DNA of 64,000 bases from Streptomyces sp. P9-A2 (GTDB taxonomy: Bacteria; Actinomycetota; Actinomycetes; Streptomycetales; Streptomycetaceae), in NCBI RefSeq assembly GCF_036634175.1, contig NZ_JAZIFX010000001.1, positions 4,216,001-4,280,000 of the forward strand, written 5' to 3'. Within the stretch, counting starts at the first letter, position 1; the number at the start of each line of letters is the position of its first letter. A program made the translations under genes and the position numbers. The notes below the pieces were generated by a model. The model saw only the letters and a program-made list of their open reading frames with translations. It was not told the origin of the DNA and made no database searches. Positions 16,201 through 25,223 of this stretch are shown here, one piece after another.

Positions 16201-16880
16201 GCCTCAAGGTGCTGGTCGTCGACGACCAGGGCATCGTACGGGCGGGGTTCGCCGCCGTGATCGGCGCCGAGGAGGACATGACCGTCGTCGGCGAGGCCGC
16301 CGACGGTGCCGCCGCGGTACGGCTCGCGGAGGAACTGGCCCCCGATGTGGTGGTGATGGACGTACGGATGCCCGAACTGGACGGCATCGCCGCCACCCGG
16401 ATCATCACCGGCGGGGAGAACGCGCCCCGTGTCCTGGTGCTGACCACCTTCGACCTCGACGTGTACGTCTTCGACGCGCTGCGCGCCGGCGCCTCCGGCT
16501 TCCTGCTCAAGGACGTGCACCCCTCCGAACTGCTCCAGGGCATCCGGGTGGTGGCCTCGGGGGAGAGCGTGCTCTCCCCGTCCGCGACCCGCAGGCTCAT
16601 CGGCCACTACGCGTCCGGCGCGCCCACCCGGGTCCAGGCCGCGAGCGGCCATCACGAGCTGGACAGCCTGACCGCGCGTGAGCGGTTCGTCCTCACCCTC
16701 GTGGCGTCCGGACTCACCAACATGGAGATCGGCGCCGAACTCGGCATCACCGTCGGCACGGTGAAGTCCCATGTGAACGCGCTGCTGCGCAAGCTGGGGC
16801 TGCGCGACCGGGTACAGGCGACGATCCTCGCGTACGACGTCGGCCTCGCCCACCCGAACCCGCCGGGCGCACACCTCTGA
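16197..16880 (+). CDS. NarL/LuxR-family response regulator
   Basis: 227 residues. The receiver domain holds acidic D9-D10, phospho-acceptor D55 (VVMDVRMPELDG), a conserved T (LVLTTF) and K (FLLKD). The C-terminal LuxR helix-turn-helix is LTARERFVLTLVASGLTNMEIGAELGI followed by VGTVKSHVNALLRKL. The start ATG overlaps the TGA of the kinase remnant. Without that kinase it may be phosphorylated by another partner or act unphosphorylated. Downstream is a membrane protein gene on the same strand, a possible target. Confidence 0.93.
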   Translation: MSLKVLVVDDQGIVRAGFAAVIGAEEDMTVVGEAADGAAAVRLAEELAPDVVVMDVRMPELDGIAATRIITGGENAPRVLVLTTFDLDVYVFDALRAGASGFLLKDVHPSELLQGIRVVASGESVLSPSATRRLIGHYASGAPTRVQAASGHHELDSLTARERFVLTLVASGLTNMEIGAELGITVGTVKSHVNALLRKLGLRDRVQATILAYDVGLAHPNPPGAHL

Positions 16881-16935
16881 CGCCCTGATCGCCACCGACG
16901 CCACCGACGCCACCGACACCGAGAGACCCACCGCC

Positions 16936-17289
16936 ATGCCCGATTCCGGCCGATCCGCCCGACCTGGGCGGCCTGTCAGATCCCTTTTCCGCTGGCTGCG
17001 CCGCGTCTTCTTCGGTGACGTCCTCGCCCTCGTCTACCTCGGGCTCTGTGCCGCCCTGCTCGTGTGGGCGATCGGGGATGCCTTCGTCGGCGCCGGGGAG
17101 GACGCGTCCTTCGCCGGAATCATCCCGCTGCTGGCCGCGGCCCCGGTCAGCCTGCTGTTGCTCGGGCTGCCGGGCGGCGTCATGGCGTTCATCGGCGCGG
17201 TGGCCGGCGGCGCGCTGGTCAACGCCGCGGTCATCTGCTGGTGCGCCCGCACACTGTGCCGCGGTGGCCGCTCGGACTCCGCCGACTGA
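16936..17289 (+). CDS. Small polytopic membrane protein, 117 aa
   Basis: Basic N-terminus (PGRPVRSLFRWLRR) followed by three hydrophobic segments (about 28-48, 60-80, 82-104) and a short polar tail. ATG at 16936 follows an imperfect GAGAGACC site. A 9 bp GCCACCGAC repeat occupies the 30 bp before it. It lies 55 nt after the response regulator on the same strand and may be cotranscribed. No family is recognised. Confidence 0.7.
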   Translation: MPDSGRSARPGRPVRSLFRWLRRVFFGDVLALVYLGLCAALLVWAIGDAFVGAGEDASFAGIIPLLAAAPVSLLLLGLPGGVMAFIGAVAGGALVNAAVICWCARTLCRGGRSDSAD

Positions 17290-17381
17290 GCGAAGGGGCG
17301 CCGTGCACCGCCCCCTGACGTCGCGGTCCAGGCAGACGCAGGCAGACGCAGGTAGACACAGGCAGGTTTAGGCAAGCGTCG

Positions 17382-17762
17382 TCAGGCGTCGAAGCGGTGG
17401 CGGGCGGCGTCGATGTGGCTGAGGTTCCGGTGCGTCCACTCGCACATGCCGTCGACCGTGGCGAGCAGACCGCGGCCCGGCCCGGTGAGGGTGTACTCGA
17501 CCCGGGGCGGCACGGTGGGGTACACCGTGCGCTCGACCAGGCCGTAACGCTCCAGCATGCGCAGGTTCTGGGTGAGCATCTTGTGGCTGATGCCCTCGAC
17601 CGCGTTCCGCAACTCGCTGAAGCGCAGGGTCCGGTCACCGAGCCCTTCAATGATCAGCAGTGCCCATTTGTTGGCGACGTCCGAGAAGATCTCCCGCGCC
17701 AGGGAGTCCGCGCGCCTCAGGTCCGCGTCCTCGGGCGAGCCCGTGTACTGCTTGGTTCCCAT
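17382..17762 (-). CDS. HxlR-family winged-helix regulator
   Basis: 126 residues with the HxlR core: DVANKWALLIIEGLGDRTLRFSEL, then the recognition region GISHKMLTQNLRMLERYGLV and the wing ERTVYPTVPPRVEYTLT. ATG at 17762 follows GGGAG. HxlR repressors usually control a divergent enzyme gene and respond to small electrophiles or redox cues. Here the divergent gene is a RidA-like remnant, so the regulator has probably lost its partner. Confidence 0.9.
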   Translation of the reverse strand: MGTKQYTGSPEDADLRRADSLAREIFSDVANKWALLIIEGLGDRTLRFSELRNAVEGISHKMLTQNLRMLERYGLVERTVYPTVPPRVEYTLTGPGRGLLATVDGMCEWTHRNLSHIDAARHRFDA

Positions 17763-17878
17763 CCGGTATCTCCCGTTACTGAAAAGTGCGTTCCTCCAGG
17801 TCGGCGGCCACTCTCCTGCAGTTCCCGAGTAACCACAAGAGAGCATGCCCGGCCGCCCGCACCGGAAGGACGAACGCC

Positions 17879-18022
17879 CTGGCCACCACCGACGTCTTCC
17901 GTCACCACGTCCCGGCCGAGAGCGACTTCGGCTATGCGCAGGCGATCAGGTCCGGCGACCTGATCCATGTGCCGGGTCAGTTCTCCCTCGGCCGGGAAGG
18001 GCGCGTTCCGTCACGCCGGTGA
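17879..18022 (+). pseudogene. RidA (YjgF) family N-terminal fragment
   Basis: About 47 codons encode (L)ATTDVFRHHVPAESDFGYAQ and then IRSGDLIHVPGQFSLGREG, the standard N-terminus of RidA enamine deaminases. An AAGGA site sits 8 nt before a CTG codon where ATG is expected. The frame then diverges and stops at 18022, while RidA proteins are about 130 residues. Both the start change and the truncation suggest decay. It is divergent from the HxlR gene, its presumed former regulator. Confidence 0.75.
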
Positions 18023-18114
18023 CCTCGTGGCCCGGCCGGCGTGAGTGTGCGGGTGGCCGGGTCCGCAGGTCTCCTCCGTAGGCCTGGACCATTGCCGCCC
18101 CGTCCGTCATGATG

Positions 18115-18132
18115 ACGTTGCCATGACAACGT
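18115..18132. promoter_or_regulatory. Inverted repeat upstream of the GH5 gene
   Basis: ACGTTG-N6-CAACGT lies 20 nt before the GH5 ATG, preceded by a CATGATG palindromic stretch. The size and spacing suit a LacI- or ROK-type repressor, a common control of glycoside hydrolases in Streptomyces. The regulator is not identified here. Confidence 0.55.
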
Positions 18133-18152
18133 AGTCCTTGGGGGTTCTCGGG

Positions 18153-20090
18153 ATGGTGACCGTGCGCGGAACCTTCGCCAGGGCAGTTCTGGCCGCCGCG
18201 CTTCTGCTGGCGCCCGTGACGCCCGCCGCGGCGACGCCACGGGAGTCCGCGGGCGAAACCTCCGCCGTCTCCGAACCCGCCACCTCCGCCACCGACTGGA
18301 CCGCGCCGCTCAGCACGCGCGGCCGCTGGATCGTCGACGCGGACGGTGACCGCTTCAAGCTGCGCTCCGGCAACTGGCACGGCGCCAGCGGCACATGGAA
18401 CGGTTCGGGCAGCGCGGACGACGACGCCAACCATCACGCGGGCGAGAACGCCGGCCGGATCCCCCTCGGCCTGGACCGCGCCCCCATGGCCGAGATCATC
18501 GCCGGCTTCCACGAGATCGGGATCAACAGCATCCGGCTGCCCTTCTCCAACGAGATGATCCACGACACCCGCCCCGTGACGGACGGCACCGTCACCGCCA
18601 ACCCCACCCTGCGCGGGAGGACCCCGCTCGAGGTCTACGACGTCGTGGTCCGCGAACTCACCGCCTCCAACATCGCGGTGATCCTCAACAACCACACCAA
18701 CACCACCCGTTGGTGCTGCGGTGTCGACGGCAACGAACGCTGGAACGCGAGCCGCTCCACCGAGGCATGGGAAAGCGACTGGCTGTTCATGGCCCGCCGC
18801 TACCGGGACAACCAGCGCGTCGTGGGCGCCGACCTCTACAACGAGGTACGCCGGAACATCTGGGACGACCCCAACTGGGGCCTGGGCGACAACCACGACT
18901 GGTTCACCGCGTCCCAGCGCGTGGGCGACCGCATCCTGACGGAAGCCGACCCCGACCTTCTCATCATCGTCGAGGGCATCAACTGGACTGGCATCCCCGT
19001 CGACGGGTTCGCGCACGGGCGCCCCACCCTGGAGCCGGTACGCCATCTCTCGCACACACTCGTCGACTCCGGAAAACTCGTCTACTCCGCCCACTTCTAC
19101 GGCTACACCGGCCCGAACCACAGCGGCGCCACCGGAATCGGCGAGACCACCGACCCCCGCTACCAGGACCTGAGCCCCGCCGAGCTGACCGACGTCCTGA
19201 ACCGGCAGGCCCTCTACGTCACCGCCGAGGGGGAGCGGCACTTCACCGCCCCCGTCTGGATCAGCGAGTTCGGCGTCGGCGGCCGTGAGGAGACGGGAGC
19301 GAAGCAGCGCGCCTGGTTCACGAACTTCGTCGACCACCTGATCCGTACCGACGCCGACTTCGCGTACTGGCCACTCGTCGGCTGGCACGACAACCGCAGG
19401 GGCAACGGCTGGGCGCTGCTGCACTGGGACGCCGCGGGCCACCGCATGGGCCTGTACGACGGTGACGACTGGCGGGCCGCCGACTGGACCCGGCTCGTCG
19501 GGGCCCCGGGCCGCACCGGCCGCATCGCCCCGGTGGCCGACTGGTCGATGCTCAGCCCCGACCACGCCGACTTCATCGCCTCGCGGCGCATGCGCGCGCT
19601 CCCCGACTGGAACTCCGGCGCCCGCAAGGCCGTCTGCCCCGACGGGCAGCGCCTTCTCGGCCTCGGCCACACCGGAAACCGCGGCCTGTGCTCCGACGTG
19701 ACCGCCGGACCCCTGTGGGCTCCGGCCGGCGGGCACGAGGTGGTCGTCGACGAACGACACGTCGGATCCGGCGGCGACTGGGCCTCCGGATACACCAAAC
19801 TCCAGTGCCCCGCCGGCCACTTCCTCACCGGCTACAGCGTCCGCGGCGCCGCCGTCTCCGCCGCCCTGTGCGCGGCCGCCCGGCCCGGCGCGATCACCGG
19901 CACGAGCGGCCGTACGGTCTGGTTCGACCGCGGCGACAACAGGGGCCCGTCCCCCCAGGGCGGCGACTTCGCCCACGGCCACTACAAGGGCCAGTGCGCC
20001 GCCGACGAGTACGCGGCCGGCATCGCCTACACCGGCCGCCTCGGCTCCTCCCGCACCCCGGACGCGCTGCACTGCCGCAAGCTGACCTGA
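18153..20090 (+). CDS. Secreted glycoside hydrolase family 5-type enzyme
   Basis: 645 residues with a signal peptide (about 1-27, cleavage after AAA) and a clan-A TIM barrel. The acid/base is in LYNEV (E231) and the nucleophile in WISEFGVGG (E372), with NNH (about 179-181) and SAHFYG as further barrel-strand motifs. A C-terminal region of about 180 residues contains six or more Cys in CPDGQRLLGLG, CPAGHFLTG and QCAADEY repeats, resembling a small disulfide-rich glycan-binding module. Substrate is likely a beta-glucan or beta-mannan outside the cell. Monocistronic, with an inverted repeat upstream and no linked transporter. Confidence 0.88.
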   Translation: MVTVRGTFARAVLAAALLLAPVTPAAATPRESAGETSAVSEPATSATDWTAPLSTRGRWIVDADGDRFKLRSGNWHGASGTWNGSGSADDDANHHAGENAGRIPLGLDRAPMAEIIAGFHEIGINSIRLPFSNEMIHDTRPVTDGTVTANPTLRGRTPLEVYDVVVRELTASNIAVILNNHTNTTRWCCGVDGNERWNASRSTEAWESDWLFMARRYRDNQRVVGADLYNEVRRNIWDDPNWGLGDNHDWFTASQRVGDRILTEADPDLLIIVEGINWTGIPVDGFAHGRPTLEPVRHLSHTLVDSGKLVYSAHFYGYTGPNHSGATGIGETTDPRYQDLSPAELTDVLNRQALYVTAEGERHFTAPVWISEFGVGGREETGAKQRAWFTNFVDHLIRTDADFAYWPLVGWHDNRRGNGWALLHWDAAGHRMGLYDGDDWRAADWTRLVGAPGRTGRIAPVADWSMLSPDHADFIASRRMRALPDWNSGARKAVCPDGQRLLGLGHTGNRGLCSDVTAGPLWAPAGGHEVVVDERHVGSGGDWASGYTKLQCPAGHFLTGYSVRGAAVSAALCAAARPGAITGTSGRTVWFDRGDNRGPSPQGGDFAHGHYKGQCAADEYAAGIAYTGRLGSSRTPDALHCRKLT

Positions 20091-20474
20091 CTCGCGCCGG
20101 CCGCCCGATTCCGCGGGGCGGCCACGCGGTTGCGTCCGTACGTACCAGACGTACCAGGGCGGTAGGCGCGAACACGCCGAATGATCTGAAACACGGCCGA
20201 ATGATCCGAAACGTGGCGCGAAGGCGTCGGACGACCCGACGACGAGAGCGGGTTCCGCACCGCCGCGCACATCAGGGCCGTTGGTCCTTCGGTCCGGCGG
20301 GCAGTAGGGACTGTTCGGCCCTGGCCGACCCCCGTACCCCGGCGGCGATCATGTGACAGCGGCCGGGAAGCGTCGCGTCCACTCCCGTCCGTTCGGCACC
20401 TCCCGGCTCGTCGACGCCTGTCCGGACACGTACGGACGGGAGCGGAGCACGAGCAGAAGGAGAGGGCGCCGGCG
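20091..20474. other. Intergenic region with a 20 bp direct repeat
   Basis: About 380 nt between the GH5 gene and ctaD. It carries two copies of SGCCGAATGATCYGAAAC (20175-20192 and 20195-20212), spaced 20 bp apart so on opposite faces after about two helical turns. This could be a binding site. No gene is supportable. Confidence 0.6.
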
Positions 20475-22184
20475 GTGGCCGAGGGGCAGATACAAGAGGT
20501 GGGGGCCACGGAGACGCACGCCGTGGCCCCCGGCGCGGGCGAGGCGCTGGAGCGCCCCGGGAACACCGCGCCGGAGACGGCGCGCGCGTCGTGGGTGGAC
20601 TGGCTGACGACCACCGACCACAAGCGGATCGGGACGCTCTACCTGGTCTCCGCGTTCGCGTTCTTCGCCGTCGGCGGTGTGCTGGCGCTGCTGATGCGCG
20701 CGGAGCTGGCCCGGCCCGGTCTGCAGGTCATGTCGAACGAGCAGTTCAACCAGGCGTTCACGATGCACGGTTCGATCATGCTGCTGATGTTCGCGATGCC
20801 GCTGTTCACCGGGTTCGCGAACTGGATCATGCCGCTCCAGATCGGCGCACCGGACGTGGCGTTCCCGCGGCTGAACATGCTGGCCTTCTGGCTGTTCCTG
20901 CTCGGCTCACTGATCGCGGCCGGCGGCTTCCTCACCCCGGACGGAGCCGCCAGCTTCGGCTGGTTCCTGTACGCCCCGCTGTCCAGCGAGCTCTACTCAC
21001 CGGGCATCGGCTCCGACCTGTGGATCATGGGCGTGGCCCTGTCCGGCTTCGGCTCGATCCTGGGCGCGGTCAACTTCATCACCACGATCATCTGCATGCG
21101 CGCCCCCGGCATGACGATGTTCCGCATGCCGATCTTCACCTGGAACGTGCTGCTGACCGCTCTGCTGATCCTGATGGTGTTCCCGGTCCTGGCGGCGGCC
21201 CTGTTCGCGCTCGAGTACGACCGGAAGTTCGGCGGGCACATCTTCGACGCCGCGAACGGCGGCGCACTGCTGTGGCAGCACCTGTTCTGGTTCTTCGGGC
21301 ATCCTGAGGTCTACGTCCTGGCCCTGCCGTTCTTCGGCATCGTCTCCGAGGTGCTCCCGGTCTTCTCCCGCAAGCCGATGTTCGGCTACATGGGCCTGAT
21401 CGGCGCCACGATCGCGATCGCGGGTCTCTCGGTGACGGTGTGGGCGCACCACATGTACACCACGGGCGGAGTGCTGCTGCCGTTCTTCTCCTTCATGACC
21501 TTCCTGATCGCGATCCCCACCGGGGTGAAGTTCTTCAACTGGGTCGGCACGATGTGGAAGGGGTCGCTGAGCTTCGAGACGCCGATGCTCTGGGCCACGG
21601 GCTTCCTCGTCACGTTCCTCTTCGGCGGGCTGACCGGTGTCATCCTGGCCTCACCGCCGCTGGACTTCCACCTCTCCGACTCGTACTTCGTGGTGGCGCA
21701 CTTCCACTACACGCTCTTCGGCACGGTCGTGTACGCGATGTTCGCCGGATTCCACTTCTGGTGGCCGAAGTTCACCGGCAAGATGCTCGACGAGCGGCTC
21801 GGGAAGATCACCTTCTGGACGCTCACGGTGGGTTTCCACCTCACCTTCCTGGTCCAGCACTGGGTGGGCGTCGAGGGCATGCCCCGCCGCTACGCCGACT
21901 ACCTGGCCGCCGACGGCTTCACCGCCCTCAACACCCTTTCGTCCATCGGGTCGTTCATGCTGGGCATCTCGATCCTGCCGTTCCTCTACAACATCTGGAA
22001 GACGGCCAGGTACGGCAAGAAGGTGGAGGTCGACGACCCCTGGGGCTACGGTCGTTCGCTCGAGTGGGCCACCTCCTGCCCGCCCCCGCGCCACAACTTC
22101 ACCTCCCTGCCCCGCATCCGGTCCGAATCCCCCGCCTTCGACATCCACCACCCGGAGATCGCCGCCCTCGAGGCGGTGAACTGA
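20475..22184 (+). CDS. ctaD: Cytochrome c oxidase subunit I (aa3 type), stand-alone
   Basis: 569 residues with about twelve transmembrane helices. Heme a ligands are H98 (MHGS) and H411; heme a3 ligand H409 (HFHY); CuB ligands H276 (FFGHPEVY, with cross-linked Y280) and H325-H326. The K-channel and D-channel regions are present. This would be the catalytic subunit of an aa3 oxidase in the cell membrane. The gene stands without ctaC, ctaE or ctaF, unlike the main Streptomyces oxidase operon, so it is probably a second copy. GTG start at 20475 follows GGAGAGGGC. It is followed 3 nt later by a membrane protein gene. Confidence 0.95.
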   Translation: MAEGQIQEVGATETHAVAPGAGEALERPGNTAPETARASWVDWLTTTDHKRIGTLYLVSAFAFFAVGGVLALLMRAELARPGLQVMSNEQFNQAFTMHGSIMLLMFAMPLFTGFANWIMPLQIGAPDVAFPRLNMLAFWLFLLGSLIAAGGFLTPDGAASFGWFLYAPLSSELYSPGIGSDLWIMGVALSGFGSILGAVNFITTIICMRAPGMTMFRMPIFTWNVLLTALLILMVFPVLAAALFALEYDRKFGGHIFDAANGGALLWQHLFWFFGHPEVYVLALPFFGIVSEVLPVFSRKPMFGYMGLIGATIAIAGLSVTVWAHHMYTTGGVLLPFFSFMTFLIAIPTGVKFFNWVGTMWKGSLSFETPMLWATGFLVTFLFGGLTGVILASPPLDFHLSDSYFVVAHFHYTLFGTVVYAMFAGFHFWWPKFTGKMLDERLGKITFWTLTVGFHLTFLVQHWVGVEGMPRRYADYLAADGFTALNTLSSIGSFMLGISILPFLYNIWKTARYGKKVEVDDPWGYGRSLEWATSCPPPRHNFTSLPRIRSESPAFDIHHPEIAALEAVN

Positions 22185-22187
22185 ACC

Positions 22188-22772
22188 GTGTCCCATCCCG
22201 TCCTGGCCCTCGGTGCGGGGGCGGTGACCGCGGCCGGCTCCGTCTGGTACCTGCCGGCCCTCGCCGATCTGAGGGCCGGAGCCGACCGGCCCGCTTCCCG
22301 CCGGACCGGGGCAGTGGCCTGCCTCAGCGGCTGGAGCACGGCCGCCGCCGTCGCCGTACTGCTCCTCCTGGCCGACAGCTGGTGGCCGCCCTGCGCGGCG
22401 GCCCTGGCGGGCGCGACCGCCACGACCGGTCTGTGGACCCGCGCGGCCGTCCACCGCCGACGCGGCGCACGCGAAACGGCCCGCCTCTGGGCGCAACTGG
22501 GGTGGCCCGGTCCCTCCAGCCGTTCTCGCGGCGCCGCCGCCGTCGTCGCCGTCCTGGTCGGCGGCCTGGTCGCGGCCACGATCACCGCCGCCGTTCTTCG
22601 GACCCACGGCCAGGACACGGCCCCGCCCCCGCCCCCGCCCTGGCTGACCGCCACTGCTCCCCTCACCCTGGTCGCCCTGTCCCTTGCCCTCGCCGTCGCC
22701 CTCACCGCCACCCGCAGAACCCGCCACCGCGAGCACGGCACCCCGGACCGGCCCGCCCGGCAGGGGGAGTGA
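22188..22772 (+). CDS. Membrane protein linked to ctaD
   Basis: 194 residues with four to five hydrophobic segments, a proline run (seven Pro in a row with WLT) and basic loops. GTG at 22188 is 3 nt past the ctaD stop, so the two are surely cotranscribed and perhaps coupled. No oxidase-subunit motif is visible. A role in assembly or stability of this oxidase is inferred from linkage only. Confidence 0.7.
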   Translation: MSHPVLALGAGAVTAAGSVWYLPALADLRAGADRPASRRTGAVACLSGWSTAAAVAVLLLLADSWWPPCAAALAGATATTGLWTRAAVHRRRGARETARLWAQLGWPGPSSRSRGAAAVVAVLVGGLVAATITAAVLRTHGQDTAPPPPPPWLTATAPLTLVALSLALAVALTATRRTRHREHGTPDRPARQGE

Positions 22773-22963
22773 ACGACAGGACGCCCCGGGGCGATGACCC
22801 GTCTCCGAAGACACGCTCCCGGGGGCCCGATCAACCGTGCGACGCACGGCACCGGACCCCGCTCCCTGACCGGGGCGGACCGGACCTGATCGGGCCGGGT
22901 TCGGGCCGGTCAGGGAGTGAGGTCCGGGTCCGGCCCGGTCCGGCCCGGTCCGGACAGGAGGTT

Positions 22964-23932
22964 CTATTCGTAGACCACCGACCACGGGCGTGGGGAATCG
23001 TCCGGCGGGTGGGGGAGGCCCTCGCGCCACGGGGCCGCGGTGTGGTCGCGGGCCAGGACGCCGGCCGCGAGTTCCGCGAAGCGGGCGGAGGCCGGGTGGA
23101 CTCCGCGGCCGGAGGGCCAGGCGCCGCTGATGCGCAGGGTGAGGGGACGGCCGGCCAGGGGCCGCCAGGCGACGCGCGGCTCTTTGCGGGCCACCGGCCC
23201 CTGGTCGAAGGCGACGCCGTGGCCGGCCGTCACCAGGGCGAGCAGGAACTCGGGGTTGGACGCGTGCCGTACCCGGCCGGGTACGAAGCCGTCGGCGCGG
23301 CACACGTCGAGGATCCGGTCGTACCAGCCGGGCGCGTGTGCCCGCGGGAAGAGCACCAGGTCGTGACCGCAGAGCTCGCCGAGCGTCACCTCCGGCAGCC
23401 GGGCCAGTGGTGAGGTACGAGGCAGGACGACACCCAGATCGAGGGGGACCTCAGGGCCGAGTCGCAGGTCGGTGGCGTCCACGGGGTGATGCACGAGTCC
23501 GACGTCCAGCCCGCCGGAGGAGAGCAGCCGCACCTGCTCCCCGGTGGTGACCTCCTGCAGGTCCACGGACAGCCCCGGGGCGTGCGCAGCGCAGGCGGAG
23601 AGCAGCGCGGACAGCACGGCGGTCGTGGTGTCGGGCGGTACGCCCGCGCGGAGGGTGCCGAGGCCCCCGTCGGCGGCGCGGCGGGCCAGCGTACGCAACC
23701 TCTGTTCCCCGGCGATGAGTTCGTGGGCCTCGTCCAGCAGCACCGCCCCGGCGGCGCTCAGCCGGACCCCGCGCTGGGAGCGGTCGAACAGCTCTGCGCC
23801 GAGTTCCTTCTCCAGCCTGCGGATCGCCTGGCTGAGTGGCGGCTGGGCCATGCCCAGCCGCTCGGCGGCCCGGCTGAAGTGCAACTCGTCGGCTACGGTG
23901 ACGAAAAGGCGCAGGTGGCGCAAGAGATCCAC
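22964..23932 (-). CDS. LysR-family transcriptional regulator
   Basis: 322 residues. The N-terminal winged helix is (V)DLLRHLRLFVTVADELHFSRAA followed by RLGMAQPPLSQAIRRLEKELGAELF, and a periplasmic-binding-protein-like effector domain fills the rest. GTG at 23932 begins the conserved domain; the frame is open upstream without similarity. It is divergent from the beta-lactamase-like gene (222 nt apart), its probable target, in the way LysR proteins control serine beta-lactamases. Confidence 0.9.
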   Translation of the reverse strand: MDLLRHLRLFVTVADELHFSRAAERLGMAQPPLSQAIRRLEKELGAELFDRSQRGVRLSAAGAVLLDEAHELIAGEQRLRTLARRAADGGLGTLRAGVPPDTTTAVLSALLSACAAHAPGLSVDLQEVTTGEQVRLLSSGGLDVGLVHHPVDATDLRLGPEVPLDLGVVLPRTSPLARLPEVTLGELCGHDLVLFPRAHAPGWYDRILDVCRADGFVPGRVRHASNPEFLLALVTAGHGVAFDQGPVARKEPRVAWRPLAGRPLTLRISGAWPSGRGVHPASARFAELAAGVLARDHTAAPWREGLPHPPDDSPRPWSVVYE

Positions 23933-24153
23933 GGTAACGACCTTACGCGAAGGCCGCGGTGAGGATGACGCATCCGGTGGCCGGGTCCCACGGGCGGCCG
24001 CGGGCGGGGTCCGACGGGCGGCAGTCGGACCCGACGGGCCCCGCGGCCGCGACGCATGGACGGCCGGACGCAACCACCGCCCGGGACGGCCCGGGGACCG
24101 AGGGCCGGGGGGCAGAGGGCCGATGACCGAGGGCCGATGACCGAGGAGAAACA

Positions 24154-25140
24154 GTGATCGAGGAGCGGATCCGACAGGTCTTCGCCGAGGCGGGGGCCGA
24201 AGGCCGGCTGCACGCGATACCGGTCCACGAGCCTGCGAGTGCGGTAGGGGAGGCGGGAGCCGAGGCGGGTGCGAAGCCCGGTACGGGTACGGGTACGGGT
24301 ATCCGTGCCGGTGCCGGTGCGGAGGCGTCGGGCGGGCGTGAGGTCGGCATCGGCGCCGACGACCTAGTGGTGATCGCCTCGATCTTCAAGGTGCTGCTGG
24401 TCCTGGAGTTCGCCCGGCAGGTCGCAGCCGGCCAGCTGGACCCGCGGGAACGGGTGCGGGTGACCGCGGCCGACCGCCTCGGCGGCTGGGGGACCGCCGG
24501 CTGTCTGGACGACGTCGAGCTGTCCCTACGGGACCTGGCCCACTTCGCGATGTCGGTCAGCGACAACTCGGCGGCCGACCTGCTGCTGGCCCGCGTGGGC
24601 CTGGACACCGTACGGCTGCTGGCGGCGGAACTCGGCCTGGAGCGGACCCGGATCGTGGGCGGCCCGCGTGACCTGCTGGAGTCGATGCTCACGGAGGTCG
24701 GGGCGCGCGACGAGCGGGATTTCGCCGTCCGCTACCCCGCCCTGCCGGACGACCGCAAGAGACGGCTGGCCGTGCTGGATCCCCGCCGCACCACGGCGAG
24801 CACGCCCCGCGAGATCACCCGGCTGCTCCGGCTCGTCTGGACCGACGCCGCCGGCCCGCCCGAGGCCTGCTCCTTCGTCCGTGAGCTGATGGGGCGTCAA
24901 GTTTTCAGACACCGCCTGGTGTCGGGCTTCCCGGACGACGTCACGGTCGCGGCCAAGACCGGAACCCTGCCGGGACTGCACATGGAGGCGGGCGTCGCCC
25001 GCTATCCCGACGGCGGGTGCTACGCGATCGCCGTCTTCGCCCGCACGCACGCCCTGGCCGCCTCCCGTCCCACGGTGGACGCCGCGACGGGCAGGGCCGC
25101 CGGGATCGCGGTCGGCTCTCTGCGTGGCGCCGGCCGGTGA
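24154..25140 (+). CDS. Cytoplasmic serine beta-lactamase/DD-peptidase-like protein
   Basis: 328 residues of the class A beta-lactamase fold. The active-site motifs are S76-I-F-K79, S136-D137-N138 and K268-T-G270. No signal peptide or membrane helix is present, so it should remain in the cytoplasm, and the class A omega-loop E-x-x-L-N is not evident. Antibiotic hydrolysis is therefore uncertain; esterase or peptidase activity is an alternative. A GTGTGTG/AGAGA low-complexity insert at residues 42-58 comes from a GGTACG repeat. GTG at 24154 follows GAGGAGAAACA. It is divergent from a LysR regulator. Confidence 0.85.
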   Translation: MIEERIRQVFAEAGAEGRLHAIPVHEPASAVGEAGAEAGAKPGTGTGTGIRAGAGAEASGGREVGIGADDLVVIASIFKVLLVLEFARQVAAGQLDPRERVRVTAADRLGGWGTAGCLDDVELSLRDLAHFAMSVSDNSAADLLLARVGLDTVRLLAAELGLERTRIVGGPRDLLESMLTEVGARDERDFAVRYPALPDDRKRRLAVLDPRRTTASTPREITRLLRLVWTDAAGPPEACSFVRELMGRQVFRHRLVSGFPDDVTVAAKTGTLPGLHMEAGVARYPDGGCYAIAVFARTHALAASRPTVDAATGRAAGIAVGSLRGAGR

Positions 25141-25147
25141 CCGGAGC

Positions 25148-25165
25148 GCATATGCGTTCGCATAT
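25148..25165. promoter_or_regulatory. Palindromic site before the MBL-fold gene
   Basis: ATATGC-GTTC-GCATAT, itself overlapping the palindrome CGCATATGCG, lies 59 nt upstream of the MBL gene start. Its low G+C contrasts with the surroundings. A repressor operator (TetR- or ArsR-like) is plausible, but the regulator is unknown. Confidence 0.55.
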
Positions 25166-25223
25166 CGGCGTAGCCGAATTCCGGTCTTGGACAGGGGAGT
25201 CGGCTCACTGATCTTCTGTCGCC

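Noticed and set aside
17946..20270. 774-codon minus-strand frame across the GH5 gene
   Set aside because: No recognisable motif; the plus strand holds a signal peptide and both catalytic Glu residues.
21440..23413. 657-codon plus-strand frame overlapping ctaD and the LysR gene
   Set aside because: It crosses genes on both strands and is Arg/His/Pro-rich noise.
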